Below are positions 49,373-61,857 of a stretch of 64,000 nucleotides of DNA, piece by piece (within the stretch, counting starts at the first letter, position 1; every line of letters starts with the position of its first letter). The notes beneath the pieces were generated by a model. It did no database searches. It was given only the letters and a program-made list of their open reading frames with translations, and had not been told where the DNA came from. A program made the translations under genes and the position numbers. The stretch is from positions 90,176,547 through 90,240,546 of the forward strand of contig JACSVZ010000004.1 of assembly GCA_014706295.1 (NCBI GenBank). The letters are read 5' to 3'. The stretch is from Lycocorax pyrrhopterus obiensis (Eukaryota > Chordata > Aves > Passeriformes > Paradisaeidae).

Positions 49373-51204
49373 CCTGGACAATAGAAAAGAGAAAAAGAAC
49401 AGGTTAAGACAGTAATATGTTCTGGGTATGCTTACACTAGGAGACCTGAGAATTCACCTCACTCCAGTAATTGGTTGAACACGCAGCTATGTCTTGACTG
49501 TACACAGAACTTAGCTCTGGAAACACAATTGCTTCTGCATGCTGGAGGCAGATACTCAGGTATCAAAGGAAGAGAAATCTTTGTTTTTCTACTCTGTTGC
49601 CAATTTCAGCAGGCAGGTTTTGGCTGTTTGTCTGTCTTGCAGGAAAGGCAAGTATGTTGAATTACATTAGGGCAGTCTTCATGCTGTTCATCTAACAGAC
49701 CAGAAGCACTACATACACCTACGTCCCTCTTTTCTTTTGATCACAGTGCAGCTACTATTACTGAGAAAACACTGGACTGATTACATTCTTGAAAAAAACT
49801 GAAAGACGGTCCCTCCCCCACAGTATGGCACAACAATGAGACTTCTGTAAAAATTGCAGAGTCAAAAAGGTATAGGTGGACCTTTTCTTGACTATAAATG
49901 AGCTAGTTCACACCATTCTTATTTCTGGAACAGACATTTTCCTAACACAAAGATTTTCTGATAGTTTCAAGAAGTGATTGTAGAAGATTTCAGAACAAGA
50001 TTGGTTGGCCCTAATGGGTGCTGAATGCTTAGTGATGAGCCTTAAAAGCACCCAAAAGAAGTACTGCCATGGCCTTCTCCACAGGGTGCTGTTCTTTTAT
50101 TCCCTGTTCTTTGTGTCATGTTTGAGTCTGTGGAGCAGCTTGTTTGCCAGAGGCTCTTGATCAGGGGCTGTGACTAAAGCACCACACAGGGAATTCTGTT
50201 TTCTTACTTACATAGAGCCCAGTGGAGTCTGCCTGAAAAAAAGTAAGTTTTTGTCTATCCTCTAGTCAAAACACCCAGCAAGGGCTAAATTGGTTGCCAA
50301 TTTTGTTGGGATTTAACTTCTCTCTTTAAAATTTCTTGGGGCTGCTTAGAAATATGTTCTCAGTAACCTTTTCTTTGATAGAAATGTCTTTCTTGCTCTA
50401 ACCCTTTCATGGAAAATCACTTTCCATTTCAATTCTTACTGTGCTGCTTAAAAAAGAAAAAACTTTTATAACAATCTTCAAAATATTTTTTGTCTTCTCC
50501 TACATTAGTGTCAGAGGCTAAGATTTTTCTCCGTTTCGAAGATTTTTCCTTCACAGATGCACATGGGCCTAATTAGAGCCCTTGGCTGGATATTTCTAAT
50601 GAAAGAAAGTTCACATTTAAAAGGCTGTAGTATTGGAATGCATCTCATAAAGGAATCTGGAGGTAAGCAGTAACATCTCAACAGTGAATATTGCTGGTTT
50701 TGGAAGAGTAAGACCACTGGGAAATTTTCCCTGTATTGGGGGGGAAATTTTTTGAGCGTTGAAGTCACGCCTAAGTTAGGCTACATCTGAGCTGAAAAGC
50801 AACAGCTTCCTTTGTCACAGAAGGATCTTTCACAGTCATTCATTTTATCACTCAATTTCCTCCCTCTGGGAAAGACACAACATCATCTCATAATGCAGTG
50901 AAGTACTTAGTGTGTAAGTGTCTACATCCTGTGGTGACAGAACTGAGATACTGCTGTTCAGGAAGCAGACCAGCCCTTATGGCACCTGCGTTCCTATGTG
51001 ACACACCACGGTGACTGATGGTGCTCTGCTGCACTAGGCTTTATTTGTGCTGAAGTTAAAGGCATTGCTATACTGTTCTTAAACAGTCACTGTCCTCCAC
51101 AGCTCTGCTTTAGCAATGCGAGCCAGTAAAGGCTCCCTAAATATGTGGATCATTCATTAATCTTGATGATATAGCAGCTGAAATTTACAGTCACCAGCTT
51201 CCCC
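49373..51204. other. AT-rich noncoding DNA, no gene recognised
   Basis: Nothing identifiable in 1.8 kb. It may include a decayed remainder of the LTR immediately upstream. Confidence 0.55.
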
Positions 51205-51218
51205 CAGAATCATAGAAT
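51205..51218 (-). mobile_element. Possible CR1 terminal octamer remnant
   Basis: CAGAATCATAGAAT matches one partial and one full complement of the CR1 terminal octamer. The usual GGTTGGAA-type body does not follow, so this is either a severely truncated CR1 or chance. Confidence 0.3.
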
Positions 51219-52936
51219 CATTCATTTATCAATCTAGATGAGAAATGCCTGCTAAGTAAACTGTATGGCCACAACTATTCTGCAGCTAAGATCTCTGGCA
51301 CAGATGGATTCCAATGGATTGAAAAATCTGTGAAAAATCAGTGATGTCTTTGCAGAATGTATTTAGTCACAAGACTGTGCAAGTTCCACTCTCAATGTGT
51401 ACTTTGCTCCTCATCCTTGTGGATACAAACTGAGACAACACCTCTCTGAATGATCTGGGGATCTTGTTCCATGACTTATTTGATGTGACACTGCAATTTT
51501 TCCACTTGCCCATATTATTTTGCTTAGCAGTACTCACAACCTAATTTTTTCATCTCATTTCAGTCACGTTCTGTCTTTATTTGATTAACACTATGCCTTT
51601 GTCTCAGGTTTCAGGTTTTGAAATAAAATGTTGCCTACCAATCACTGTCAGGATGATCCAGGGCTTTCAGAGATAACCGTCTGATTTTGCAAGTGTTTCT
51701 CCTAATTGTCATCTGCTTCATTTGCTTTACCAAACACTAGGGGTGATAGTAATCCTGTGTGTGATAGTTACTCAGACTCCAATATCTGCCTGATCTTTTA
51801 TTAGCTGATATTTTCCAGGTGTCTGTTCATTACCTCCCTCTTATCCCATCTTTTTGATAGTTTCATTATTCTTAAGGATAATTAGCATCACTACCCTTTG
51901 TCTCTCTAACTCAGAGGTCCAATGCTACTTTTTCCAGTTCAGGTCAATAGACCACCAGATATCATCTTCCTTATCTGAGCTATATTCACCATAAATGCTT
52001 TTTTGATAACCAGGGTTTGCCAATTATATCTTCTGTGTAAAGATTTTGGCAGCCATTTTTGTGATACTGAACAGTTAAACTTTTCCAGGGGTTGCTGGCA
52101 TCTCTGAATATACATGTTCAGATGATTTTCTATCTGCAAACCCTATTTCTGCAATCTTACCTTTAGCTTTGGTTAAATATATTAGCATGGTGTAACGTAT
52201 GCTGTCAGACTCATAACAAAGAGCAAAACTTAAAGGAAGAACTGTATTCACCTTTTTTGAGGCAAGGTTATTCTTTTCAAGTGATAGCTGGTCACTGTTA
52301 CCAGCTTTTAGATGTCTGGGAATCACCTGCTTAACTTCTAATCATTGCTAGACACTCTGACACTATTTTGATGGTTTTACAAATGAGTTTTTTATTCCTA
52401 TCAGATAATTCTGGGTATACAGGATAAATCTGTCAGAATTCTCCCTCACATAACCTTTTAATATGCTTTTTATATCTTCTGTCCAGAAAGTCTCTAGAAA
52501 AACCTTATTTTTGCCTTAATTTTTAACTCACATTAATTTTTGAAGAAGGTGCCCTCTGGGAACAAAATGGAAACTGACATCCTCAAAAGACTGAACTGTT
52601 TCATCAGCAATAGTTATTATAAACTTCTGCAACCCTGCCCACCAGGAATGAAAATTAGAAGATTAATTTACGTAACTGAATAATGATAACTTGTGGACCT
52701 TAGTGACGTGACTCAGACTTCATTGAACTAGATACAGAAGGTACAGGATAGAACAACTTCCCTAAGTCATACTTATGCTGCTTCTACTCTCTTGAAAAAG
52801 TATTAATTAACTCACCTAATTGCTCAGGAGCTCAATAGACTGAAGTTAAAATGCTGTGCATTTTCAATGATTTACCATGCCTGTAAGCTCCCCAACTAAT
52901 TTCAAACTTTCTGTTCAGACCACAGGCAGTTTTGGA

Positions 52937-52983
<47 letters not shown>

Positions 52984-55139
52984 AGTTCCTTCCACACAAG
53001 AGAATGAGCACATTGAAGTCATGGAGACTGAAGACTCCCTACAGGTGGCACCACTCTGAGGACACTGTGATTAAAAATGACTGAAGGGCTGTGACAGCGA
53101 CGAATCCAGCTAAACAGACATGCAATGAGGAATAAAGCAATTCTAGTACTCCGTATAAAGGCAGTCTAGGGTAGTGGTTTATATGTCAGACCTCCTTTTT
53201 TTGTGTATTATTGTTACTTATTAGAACCACAGTTTACATAAATGACCCGTAAGTTGATCTAGTTTAGAATATGCTCCGGGAACCTGATCAGGAAATTATG
53301 TGTCCTGGTTTTGGGCTTCTTGCTCCCTATTCAGAGTTTCTACATGCACATATGCCCACTGGTTGCATAACATGCCTATTCTACCAGAGGCAGTCAGGGA
53401 AATGGTAAAAGATGTCAATGTTAAAGCAGGAATCCATTTGATTATTGCGGTTTCAGCTGCGTCATATTCAGAGTTTTAATGGAGGATCCCATTCTTTAAC
53501 ATTCTTCATATAGATATGTGGCTCCAGTTAAGTTTGAGAAATTTAGTTCTTCAAAATCATTGAATGTTTGTGTTGTTTGGGGTTTTTTTTAATGTAAAAC
53601 ACGCACAGATGTCCTCCATGCCCCCAAAACATTTGAAAATTTGAAAATATGCATTGATATGTCTATGCAAGTCCTAGTGGGTGATCTATTGTTTGCAATA
53701 AAATCCTCAGATAGTTTCCCCTGCTTGATGTTAAATACAATCTTTTCAAATCAGGTAATTTGCTGGTTATTCACTAACAAAAATTCTCATTATTGTTTAG
53801 CTGCAGAATAACTTTTCCCCTGAGACTTTTTCCCCAAGGATTTGTTCATTCTGATGCTAATGTCACTTTCCAATAGCATATGAAGGTCGTTCTTATTAGA
53901 AAGATTTTGTTTCATTCTGCTAGTTAGGGTGGTACTTTTATAGGCTCACAATCAACAGGCAATCAGTCTATGAGATACTTTTTTGAGTAATAAAGAATTC
54001 CTTTGTGTCTAGGTTCCCAATTTTAGTAAGACAAGCAGATACTTTGCTTTTTATCCCAAAGACCATCCAAACCCATTATATTAATTAACCCAGTTTGAAG
54101 CAATCAGATTTATCTACCTGACTTATAAAAGGTTTTAAGCTTTCAGAACTATGTTTTGAAAAAAAGAGATAGAAGAGCGGCCGGCACCCATTTACTGGAT
54201 GATTATCCTGCATCAAAAGCATCTCTGTGTCCACAGAAAGGGAACTTTTGCGTTCCTGCCAGAAACTAAACTGAGACTAGGCAATTAATCCAAAGTCCAA
54301 CAGAATCTCACTTAAAAACTCCTCAGACTGATTAAATGATAGACGTTGTAGAGTGCAGGAGACATATTTATTAAAATAATTTCTGTTTCTTGCAGCTCAG
54401 ATTGAGTTTAAAAGTAGTTTGTGAATAGCAGAGAAACAGTGAGAAGTGGGGACATTGTTGGGGATTCTGGACAGATGGATGAAACTTCTGTTTATCCATA
54501 TCTGACAATTGAAAAGCTTTGATGAGAGACCCCAATATTTCATGTGTCAAAAGGAATGCAAGACCCCAGTATTTCCTGTGCTAGAAGCAAAGAAAGGAAT
54601 AGTATAGGTCTATTACCTACTCCCTCCCTGTTATCTCTCTAGGCAGAGGTTCCAATCCAATATTTCCCAAATTCTGCAGAACTCAAAGTAGTTCAGAGAC
54701 TAATATAAGTTTGAAATGCTATAATCAGGAGAGAACAACAGTCATCATGATCCTGTAAAAGGGGATGTGAACAATCCTGTACTCCCCTGGAAGGAAGTCA
54801 AAGAGGGACTTAATAGTGCCACAGCTTGCAGAGCTGAAGAAAATCACTAACAACTATACCAGGGCCCTACTTTGTCTGACTCCTCAGCATTACAAGAAGA
54901 CCAGTAATTGTTACTCAGGTTGAAGAACTGCACAGGAATAGATGAGTCCTGTTACTCTGTAAGTGAATGTGCGAAAAAAATATTCTTCTGACGTACATAT
55001 CTGCTGAGATATCTGCAACATTTGCTAGGGATTTCTGCTAGTGTTTCTAGTTGGGTTATTTAAATATGAGCATTCAAAATTCCATGAAGTGCCTGTGATT
55101 GCATCACAGCTAGGAAAGACTGAAGCTGCCCTTTTTTCA
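51219..55139. other. AT-rich noncoding DNA with a GT microsatellite
   Basis: No exon or transposon recognised apart from the (GT)19 array. Open frames of 60-83 codons lack domains, and one (52877-53059) runs through the microsatellite. Confidence 0.55.
52941..52978. repeat. (GT)19 microsatellite
   Basis: Nineteen uninterrupted GT units. Such long pure dinucleotide arrays are usually length-polymorphic and may adopt Z-DNA. Confidence 0.95.
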
Positions 55140-55771
55140 CACACCTGAGTCAGTGCTGTACGGGGCACAGGTGCCCAGATGTTGGCAGTGGGGGCTGAAG
55201 GGGGTCTCTCTGGGGAGAGGCCAGGACTTCTCCCTGCTGGATGCAGCTGGAGCCAACCCACCCACTGCAGGGCACAGCTGAGCCCACAGCTGAGGCAGGG
55301 GTACTTCAGGGAAAATTCATGTAACAAAGGAATGAGGGAAAAAGTAAAAGAAACAGCTCTGCAAACACCAGGGTCAGAGGAGGAGGAGGAAGAGAGAGAG
55401 CTCCATGGCCAAGCAGATACTCTCAGTGAAGCAGGAGAAAAGTGTGAAGACCACCCAGCGGAGGGTAGAGGAGTTTAAGTGAGTCTGGGAAAGGGAAAAG
55501 GAAAGATGTTGCTTTCATGTTTATCTTTTTGTTTCACTCTACTCAAATCACTAATTAAACATTTATTTTTATTTGTAATAGATTAAGTTCTTTTTCCCCA
55601 AGTAGAATCTGTTTTGCCAGGGGTGTTAGTCATAGGAAATCTTCCTGTCTTTCTCTCCACATGGACCTTTCTCATTCCCATCTCTCGGCTTTCTCCCCTT
55701 TGTCCCACTGAGGGTGTGTGAGAGAGCACATGGGTGGTATTTTGGCTGCTGACCAAAGCTAATCTGCCACA
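55140..55771 (+). mobile_element. Internally shortened ERV LTR
   Basis: The plus strand shows a recalled avian LTR order: 'gaggccaggacttctccctgctggatgcagc', 'aaacagctctgcaaacaccagggtcag' followed by a purine-rich GGAGGAGGAGG stretch, then a U5 with AATAGA (55577-55582, a decayed AATAAA), 'ttccccaagtagaatctgttttgcc', 'tgtcccactgaggg' and a CA end at 55770-55771. Its U5 resembles that of the LTR at 61858-62911, so the two families are related. The central part is much shorter than in that copy. The left end is uncertain and no target duplication was found. The open frames (55025-55327 minus and 55179-55478 plus) are within the repeat. Confidence 0.7.
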
Positions 55772-58700
55772 AATGGCGGAGACTCGGGTTATTTTTCAAC
55801 ACAAAGTCCAGACACACTTCAAAAGATGTTACCACATGCACGCACACCTGTTCAGGGCATTGGCACAGAACTGTATCCTGTAGGTCAATACAAAGCTTAT
55901 TTTTTAAAAAGGATTATTTATCCCTTTTTTGTATGGAGGTGGGAACAAGTCACACTAATTAAAACACTTCCTGAAGAGTTTCTTTTTTCTCGAGACATTC
56001 TGAACTTTTGGTACATTCTGAAATGTACGTCCTTGCCTCTTATCTATTCCAGGGACACAGGGTCCCTCCACACTTACCAGCCTGCTCTCCATTTTCCTCT
56101 CTGTCAGGTCTGTGCACCTTGTGCCCCACTCAGCCCATTCCCTTGGGAACAGACCAGTTGTTGGTCACGAGCTCTATGGAGTACACTCTAAGTGCCCCAT
56201 GAAGTACACTTTGAATACTGCTTTAGCAAAACCCATATATAGGCACAAATTCTAAACCGTTCTTCAGCAAGGTGTTTGTTATGTGTGAAGCTTTCTTTTT
56301 TCCTCTCTATGATTTATCCTAATAGAAATAATTGTTGTGGTTTTTATCTTAATAAATGGATCAAATAAATCCCCCCAGAAGGTTTTACCGAGTTACAATG
56401 CTTCCTACCAAGTTAGCAGCATCACTTCCAAATGCTCAAGTTGCTCCATTCTTGGATGCTTAACTCTATAAATAGGAGGATTAAATTCAGTTTTCTCATT
56501 CCCCAACTCATACATACGCTTACCTATAATTGAGATCTCTTACTTTACACCTCCTTGCTAAGAAATTAGGTCTGTGAGTATCTGAGAGATAGGATGAGAG
56601 AGTTTTAAAGTGCTTGATACTTGTCAAATTCAAGGTATAAATTAAACTCTGTAATTTAAAAAAAATGCCACTTAAATACCATTGGAATAAAAAAAAATAT
56701 TAGCACAATATAATTTGTATATGCAGCCATGTAAATTCAAATAAAGTAATGAATAATAGTTTATGCTTCATCTGAGGTCTTCTCTTTTTTTTCCGTAGAA
56801 AATAATCTTAAAGAAGCACAAGGTATTCTCAATTCACAACTTGTGATGAGAAGCAGATTTTAGTAAATAATATCTTTTATAGGTGATAATAGCTTTAAAA
56901 TTTGATTTCTTGGAAGGTGTGAAATATTTCTACTTCTTGTTTGATAAATGTAACTGCAGCTAAATTACTCTGCAAATTTATATGCAGGGACTGCAGTCAC
57001 TAATTGGAAGCTGAAAGCATCAGACACTCCAGTAGCCTTAGCCTATTTCTGTACCAAGTAATAGGATTATTGAAAACTCTGTCCTTACATATTGTGTTCA
57101 AGGAGAAAAGCACTGAAAAATTCAAAGGTTTAATTTAGGCACCATTAGAAATATATTGCAATCCGTGGACTATTCTGTGCTGATAGGCAAAATGAGCTAC
57201 TCAGCAGGGAGCAGGAAAGAGCGTATACAGGAAAAAAAAATTAGAATGGCCTTTATATTCATCTCACTGTATGTCATGTACTTTTCATTACTGCTTATAT
57301 ACATTTTGGTTCATAAAATTCAACAGTATAAAGTGCACATAAAACATGCATAGTGTTTTCAATTCAGATTACTAGAACTGACCTCTTAATGGAAAGGTAC
57401 TAATATGAGCTATTTCCTTCATGTATGACCCTGAAATAAAATAGTTCATCAATCACTTCCAGCTAAATCTACCAGCTGAGCAAAAGTAATAGACTCTTAG
57501 AGGTCAAAGTACTGGTTGTTATAAATGTCGTTCACTTCCTAACAAGATGCTTTAAAGTTTCACCAAACTGAAGCATTGATTTCTTTAAATAAGACGTCCT
57601 GTGCAGTCATGTATTCAACTATTTTAATTGATAGATATTTATAAAGTAGACTGTTTGGACCATAGCCTTTGTATTACTCACTAGCAAAATGTAGGAAGGC
57701 TTCATCAATTCTCGTATGCAAGCAAAGACATAGTTTTGTATATATGCACAACTTCCTTCTGCTCACTGTAAAGGCTTTGAAGACTCAGTGAAAATCTGTT
57801 TAACAAGATCCCGCAGTGTTGTCAGTGTGGCTATTGGTATCCTTAGTGTCTTTCATGTGCATATATATCAAAAGCTTTGCTTTCAGGAATATTATTTATA
57901 AAAACCCCATACACCATCATCACAATGTGGTGAAATAAAGTTATGTTCTTCCCCATCAAAACATTTTTTTCTTTTTTATTTTTTTCTTTTATTTATTTTT
58001 TTCCTTTTTTAGTCTTATTGCTTGAATATAAAATTGGGAGTGTGTCATCCTTTGGAAAACATGAGCATTCGAACAAGATGGCATTAGAATTCTAATTTTT
58101 CTCAATTTCATTCCAAAAAGTATTTCTGCAGCCGTTACTGTCTTTGCAACATCACATTATCATAGACTCCTCAGTTTAAAGGTAAATTCTTCAAGGAGTA
58201 TGAAAAATGTAATTTTAAAAACTTTATATTAAAAATAGCTTATTCATGGTATAAGATGCAATTTTTATTTCTGATTGATTTATAAAATATAATCTATACC
58301 ATTCAGATTATTTCTTTTGCTTTAGCCAACTTTTCTATCTGAGCATGATTTTAAACTGAATATTTATATTAAGATTGACCATTAACAATATTTAGTATTA
58401 ACAAGTTTCAAAGTTACATATTTTTAAAACAGAAGGGAAGATTAGTAAAAAAGAATTGGTGGTAATTTATAGGGCAGATACTTGATATATTAATGGAAAA
58501 AGAGACATCATTGAATTTGTTTCAACCCAAGAGGGTGAGAAAGACATTAAAATTAGGTGGTTTGTGGAAACTAATTTAAATAGGATCCTGCGTGAGTGAA
58601 ATCATAGTATCTCAGAATATCCTATATTTACTGTTCAGAAGTGTAAAGGCTACAGAATTCTTGCTGATCAAAACATAAGTTGGTTTTATTTTACAGAGTT

Positions 58701-59091
58701 CCGAGGTAGGCAAATCACTGAGTTTCATTCCTATTTTCATAATCGTGAAAGTTTGCCTTAGTTTGGTTAAGTCACAATCAAAGAGAAAATTTATCTGGAC
58801 GAGCTATGAAGTGGTCTATTTTGTGAGATAAAATTAAACAGTTTCTTCTTTCACCATCCACCTTCCTAAATGAGACGTTTATTTACCTGTAATGATGCCT
58901 AAAGATTTTTAGCTTTTTATATATTTTTTATGTATTTGTAGCTTTGTAAATTTTTAATATACACCCGTATAGTTTCTAGCATTTTCTTACACTTTAGAAT
59001 AGTTGATTACTTTTCCTCACACAATATGCCACCTTCTTGAAATTTTGTTTAGTCTTATTTTCCAGAAAAGCATTTCTAACAAGGACACCCT
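55772..59091. other. AT-rich noncoding DNA, no gene recognised
   Basis: A somewhat GC-richer patch (about 56.0-56.2 kb) with open frames up to 121 codons has no recognisable domain. A T-rich pyrimidine tract occupies 57963-58011. The remainder is AT-rich and featureless. Confidence 0.55.
57963..58011. repeat. T-rich pyrimidine tract
   Basis: Runs of T broken by single C or A residues. It could be the tail of a minus-strand retroposon, but no body is recognised beside it. Confidence 0.8.
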
Positions 59092-59372
59092 GTTTTGTAC
59101 CAGCACCCAGGAGACATAACAAAATACAGTGCGAAGAACCCTTGGAGAGACTCTACGGGGCAGGCCCAAGGGTGGGTTACCAGGGCAACCATTCTCCTAT
59201 TGGATGTACTTGCTAGATATGCTGATTAATTAAACTTACAAAATCTGTGAAAATCCAATGCCAGATGTGGGCATAGCTATATTTTGTGCACCTGAAAGCT
59301 TTCGTTAAAGAACTGCTCTTTATGTTACCACTTTAATATTGTTTGGAAAGTTTGTCTTTCAATTATAGGCAA
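59092..59372 (+). mobile_element. Possible short LTR (ERVK-like size)
   Basis: The block starts TGTTTTGTACC and ends ATAGGCAACA, weakly complementary ends. Inside, in LTR-like order, are an inverted CCAAT (ATTGG, 59199-59203), an AT-rich TATA-like GATTAATTAAAC, and a GTTAAAG polyadenylation-like signal about 70 bp before the end. No target-site duplication was found, and the family is not firmly recognised, so this is tentative. Confidence 0.35.
59176..59189 (+). promoter_or_regulatory. X-box-like (RFX) motif
   Basis: GTTACC-AG-GGCAAC fits the RFX X-box pattern GTNRCC(N0-3)RGYAAC at every fixed position. An inverted CCAAT lies 9 bp downstream. Known X-boxes control ciliary genes and, with a Y-box, MHC class II genes; whether this copy binds anything is unknown. 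Confidence 0.45.
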
Positions 59373-61857
59373 CATCATGATGAAGCATAGGTTAAAGATT
59401 TCAAACGTTCTGAAACCCTGGACTCTTCGGAGGGGATAGATGACCTCAACCTTCAGAAAAAGAGGCAGAGAAAAATTTTGACCATGTGCTGTCTTCTCTT
59501 ATCTTCCCTGGTGACCATATGCATTCTATCTCCCTTTTACAGGTGATCTAGCATATATATTCTTCTGAATAAGAGCTCAGGGAGCCACAGCACATGGTCA
59601 GATCTAAATGAAACAGCTTGAGCCTGTGCATTACCCACAAGGAAGATAGCACTGAGACAACAGAGGCAAAATTCAGCTTTGCTTGCTCAGCCTCTGCCAT
59701 TATCCCTGGCCATTGTGTGTATCTTGCCTCACCATTGTAAGTATTTCATAACGTAGTTATGTTATAGAGTGGTCTCTGCAATCCTCCAGAACATTCACTG
59801 GCTGTATATTCGTCAAGAAACTGAATTTTTATTGCAAGTGTTGCAATCAGTTCCTCTCATATGGTTTCTTTCATGATAAATGCTGAGGGTAACTCTTGAT
59901 TTAGCACCTTCTAGATGTAAATAAATGCTTCTATTGGCTTTTTGGATCTTTAAATCATGTGAATTGCTGCTGAGATGATTAGCACTATTATTTGGTGGAT
60001 GGGGATGCAATTTGCTCCCCCTTTATAGCAACATTTATCATCCTCTCCAGGCTGGAAATGTTTATTCAAATAGCATAAATAAAGAAAAACTAGAAAGATT
60101 AGTTATTAAAATAAGAAAGATTATTTTCATGACACACAAAATGAACACATTACTTGAAATGGAACAAAAGAGCCAGATAAGCCAGGTGGAAAAGAATTTA
60201 ATTAAAATTAAAAAGTTAGATGAAAAAAGTGAATGATTTTTCATAAGCATGCAGTGAAGCTGATAGGCCAAATGCAGGATTCACCCTGGGATAAAAAAAA
60301 AAAAAAAAAAAAGATACTACTGTCTCAAGTTGGTCAGGAATGAAAACTATATTGGTGGTACAACAAGATGGAGATGGCCTTTCTAAAACAGCTGCCCGTA
60401 ACAGAGTTTTCAAGAAGAGAGATGAATCAGCAGCTCTTTTGCTTCATCACACACTTCAAAGTGAATACTTCTTCCGCTTTGACAATGTTTGACAAGACAA
60501 AGTTCTAGTGGATTTTGGGAAATCTTTTAGCAGTAAAATATTTTGGACAGATGAGAAAATGCTGATATTAGTTCTACTGAGACAAGGGATTTACCATTGA
60601 TGAAACATTATAAGTAAATTACTCCTTTATTTTGGTTTTCCTTAGATAATTTTATAGAGGCCTGAACAAGTGGTGATAAATGAAGTAAAAATACTTCAAA
60701 GAAATTCAAACCAAATCCATCAACATTTAGTGACGGAAGTGGTCCCGCTGATGTCTGACAACTGTTGTGTGAACAAGCATTTCAAGTATACATCACACTG
60801 ATGCACTGGGCCCCACTGAACATAAAATAAGCATGTATCATTTATACTCTACTGATGAATGTTTGGTTGTTTGGTTTTTTTTTTTCCCCCCATTACAGTG
60901 AAGTACAAGAAATTAGCCTAAATGAAAAGAAAATTAAGATTTGGAAGAGGAAATGTTAGGATATTAACTCACGAATATTTAAAATCTTTCTAAACTTAAG
61001 CAATCTTTTACTTCTGCTTTTTTCACATATAGCATCAAATCCAGCTGTGTTTTTTACTAGGTAATGCACATGGTTTTAATTGAATAATTTCTCTCTTATT
61101 TTTAACCTTTTTTAAGTGTGATTCATTCCAGAGATTAATAAGCTATCTTAAAAAGGGATTAACCTCTTTTTGAAAGTGCCTCTCCCTCCTACAGGCACCA
61201 ACGGTCATGTTTTAGCAGCTCTCAGTTGCTGGGATGAATATCAGTGATAGAGTCAGGCATATTTTCTACTTGTTCCTGCTAAATTAATATGTCAGCACCA
61301 GCCCACCCTCAAGAAACCAGTCTGTTTTGGAGGATTTTTAGAACTGTTAATATCAATTGCCTTTCTCTAACATTGAAGGTCTACACTGTCACAGCTCCAG
61401 AAGCAGTGCTGGAATCCTGGGTGGACACATACAATTAACATATATTAATGCTTATTAATGTGCATAATTATGTTCTGTGAAGGCATGCTACGTGTGTTAG
61501 GATGATGACAATAAGTGAAGGAAAACTAAAATATCTCCCCTGCCTTCTCTCCTATCTGACTGATGGTTTGCTACAAAATGCTTCTTGTGGCTTGTACTCT
61601 GAGAGTGTAATATGTTCTCATCACCTTCAATTGACACTTCTGTTAGAGTCCAGAATTATAAACAAAGCAGTTTACTGTCTGCTCTTTTCAAAGTGCTCCT
61701 TTGGGGCCAAAACACAAGAAAACAATTTGGTTAGAAAGTCAAGATGAGAATGTATACAGTGCAAATCTTGGATTCGAGGCATTCTTACTTGTGTGTGTAC
61801 ACATTTACGTGACAGAAACATATCTTGACACTATTTGTCTTGCTTTTCCTCCAGGCG
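59373..61857. other. AT-rich noncoding DNA, no gene recognised
   Basis: No exon or mobile element recognised. A 74-codon lysine/glutamate-rich open frame at 60012-60236 lacks a domain and is probably chance. A run of 20 A occurs at 60293-60312 and a T run near 60867-60885. Confidence 0.55.
60293..60312. repeat. Run of 20 A
   Basis: Uninterrupted A homopolymer. There is no polyadenylation signal or retroposed gene body immediately before it. Confidence 0.9.

Noticed and set aside
53300..53325. TGTCCTGGTTTTGGGC, similar to the start of an avian LTR family
   Set aside because: The resemblance lasts only about 16 bases and the following sequence does not continue as LTR.
55379..55410. GGA/GA purine repeats that looked like a separate microsatellite
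   Set aside because: They are part of the purine-rich leader of the LTR at 55140-55771.
60012..60236. Lysine/glutamate-rich 74-codon frame suggesting a coiled coil
   Set aside because: AT-rich DNA readily yields Lys/Ile/Glu/Asn-rich frames; no splice context or homologue is recognised.
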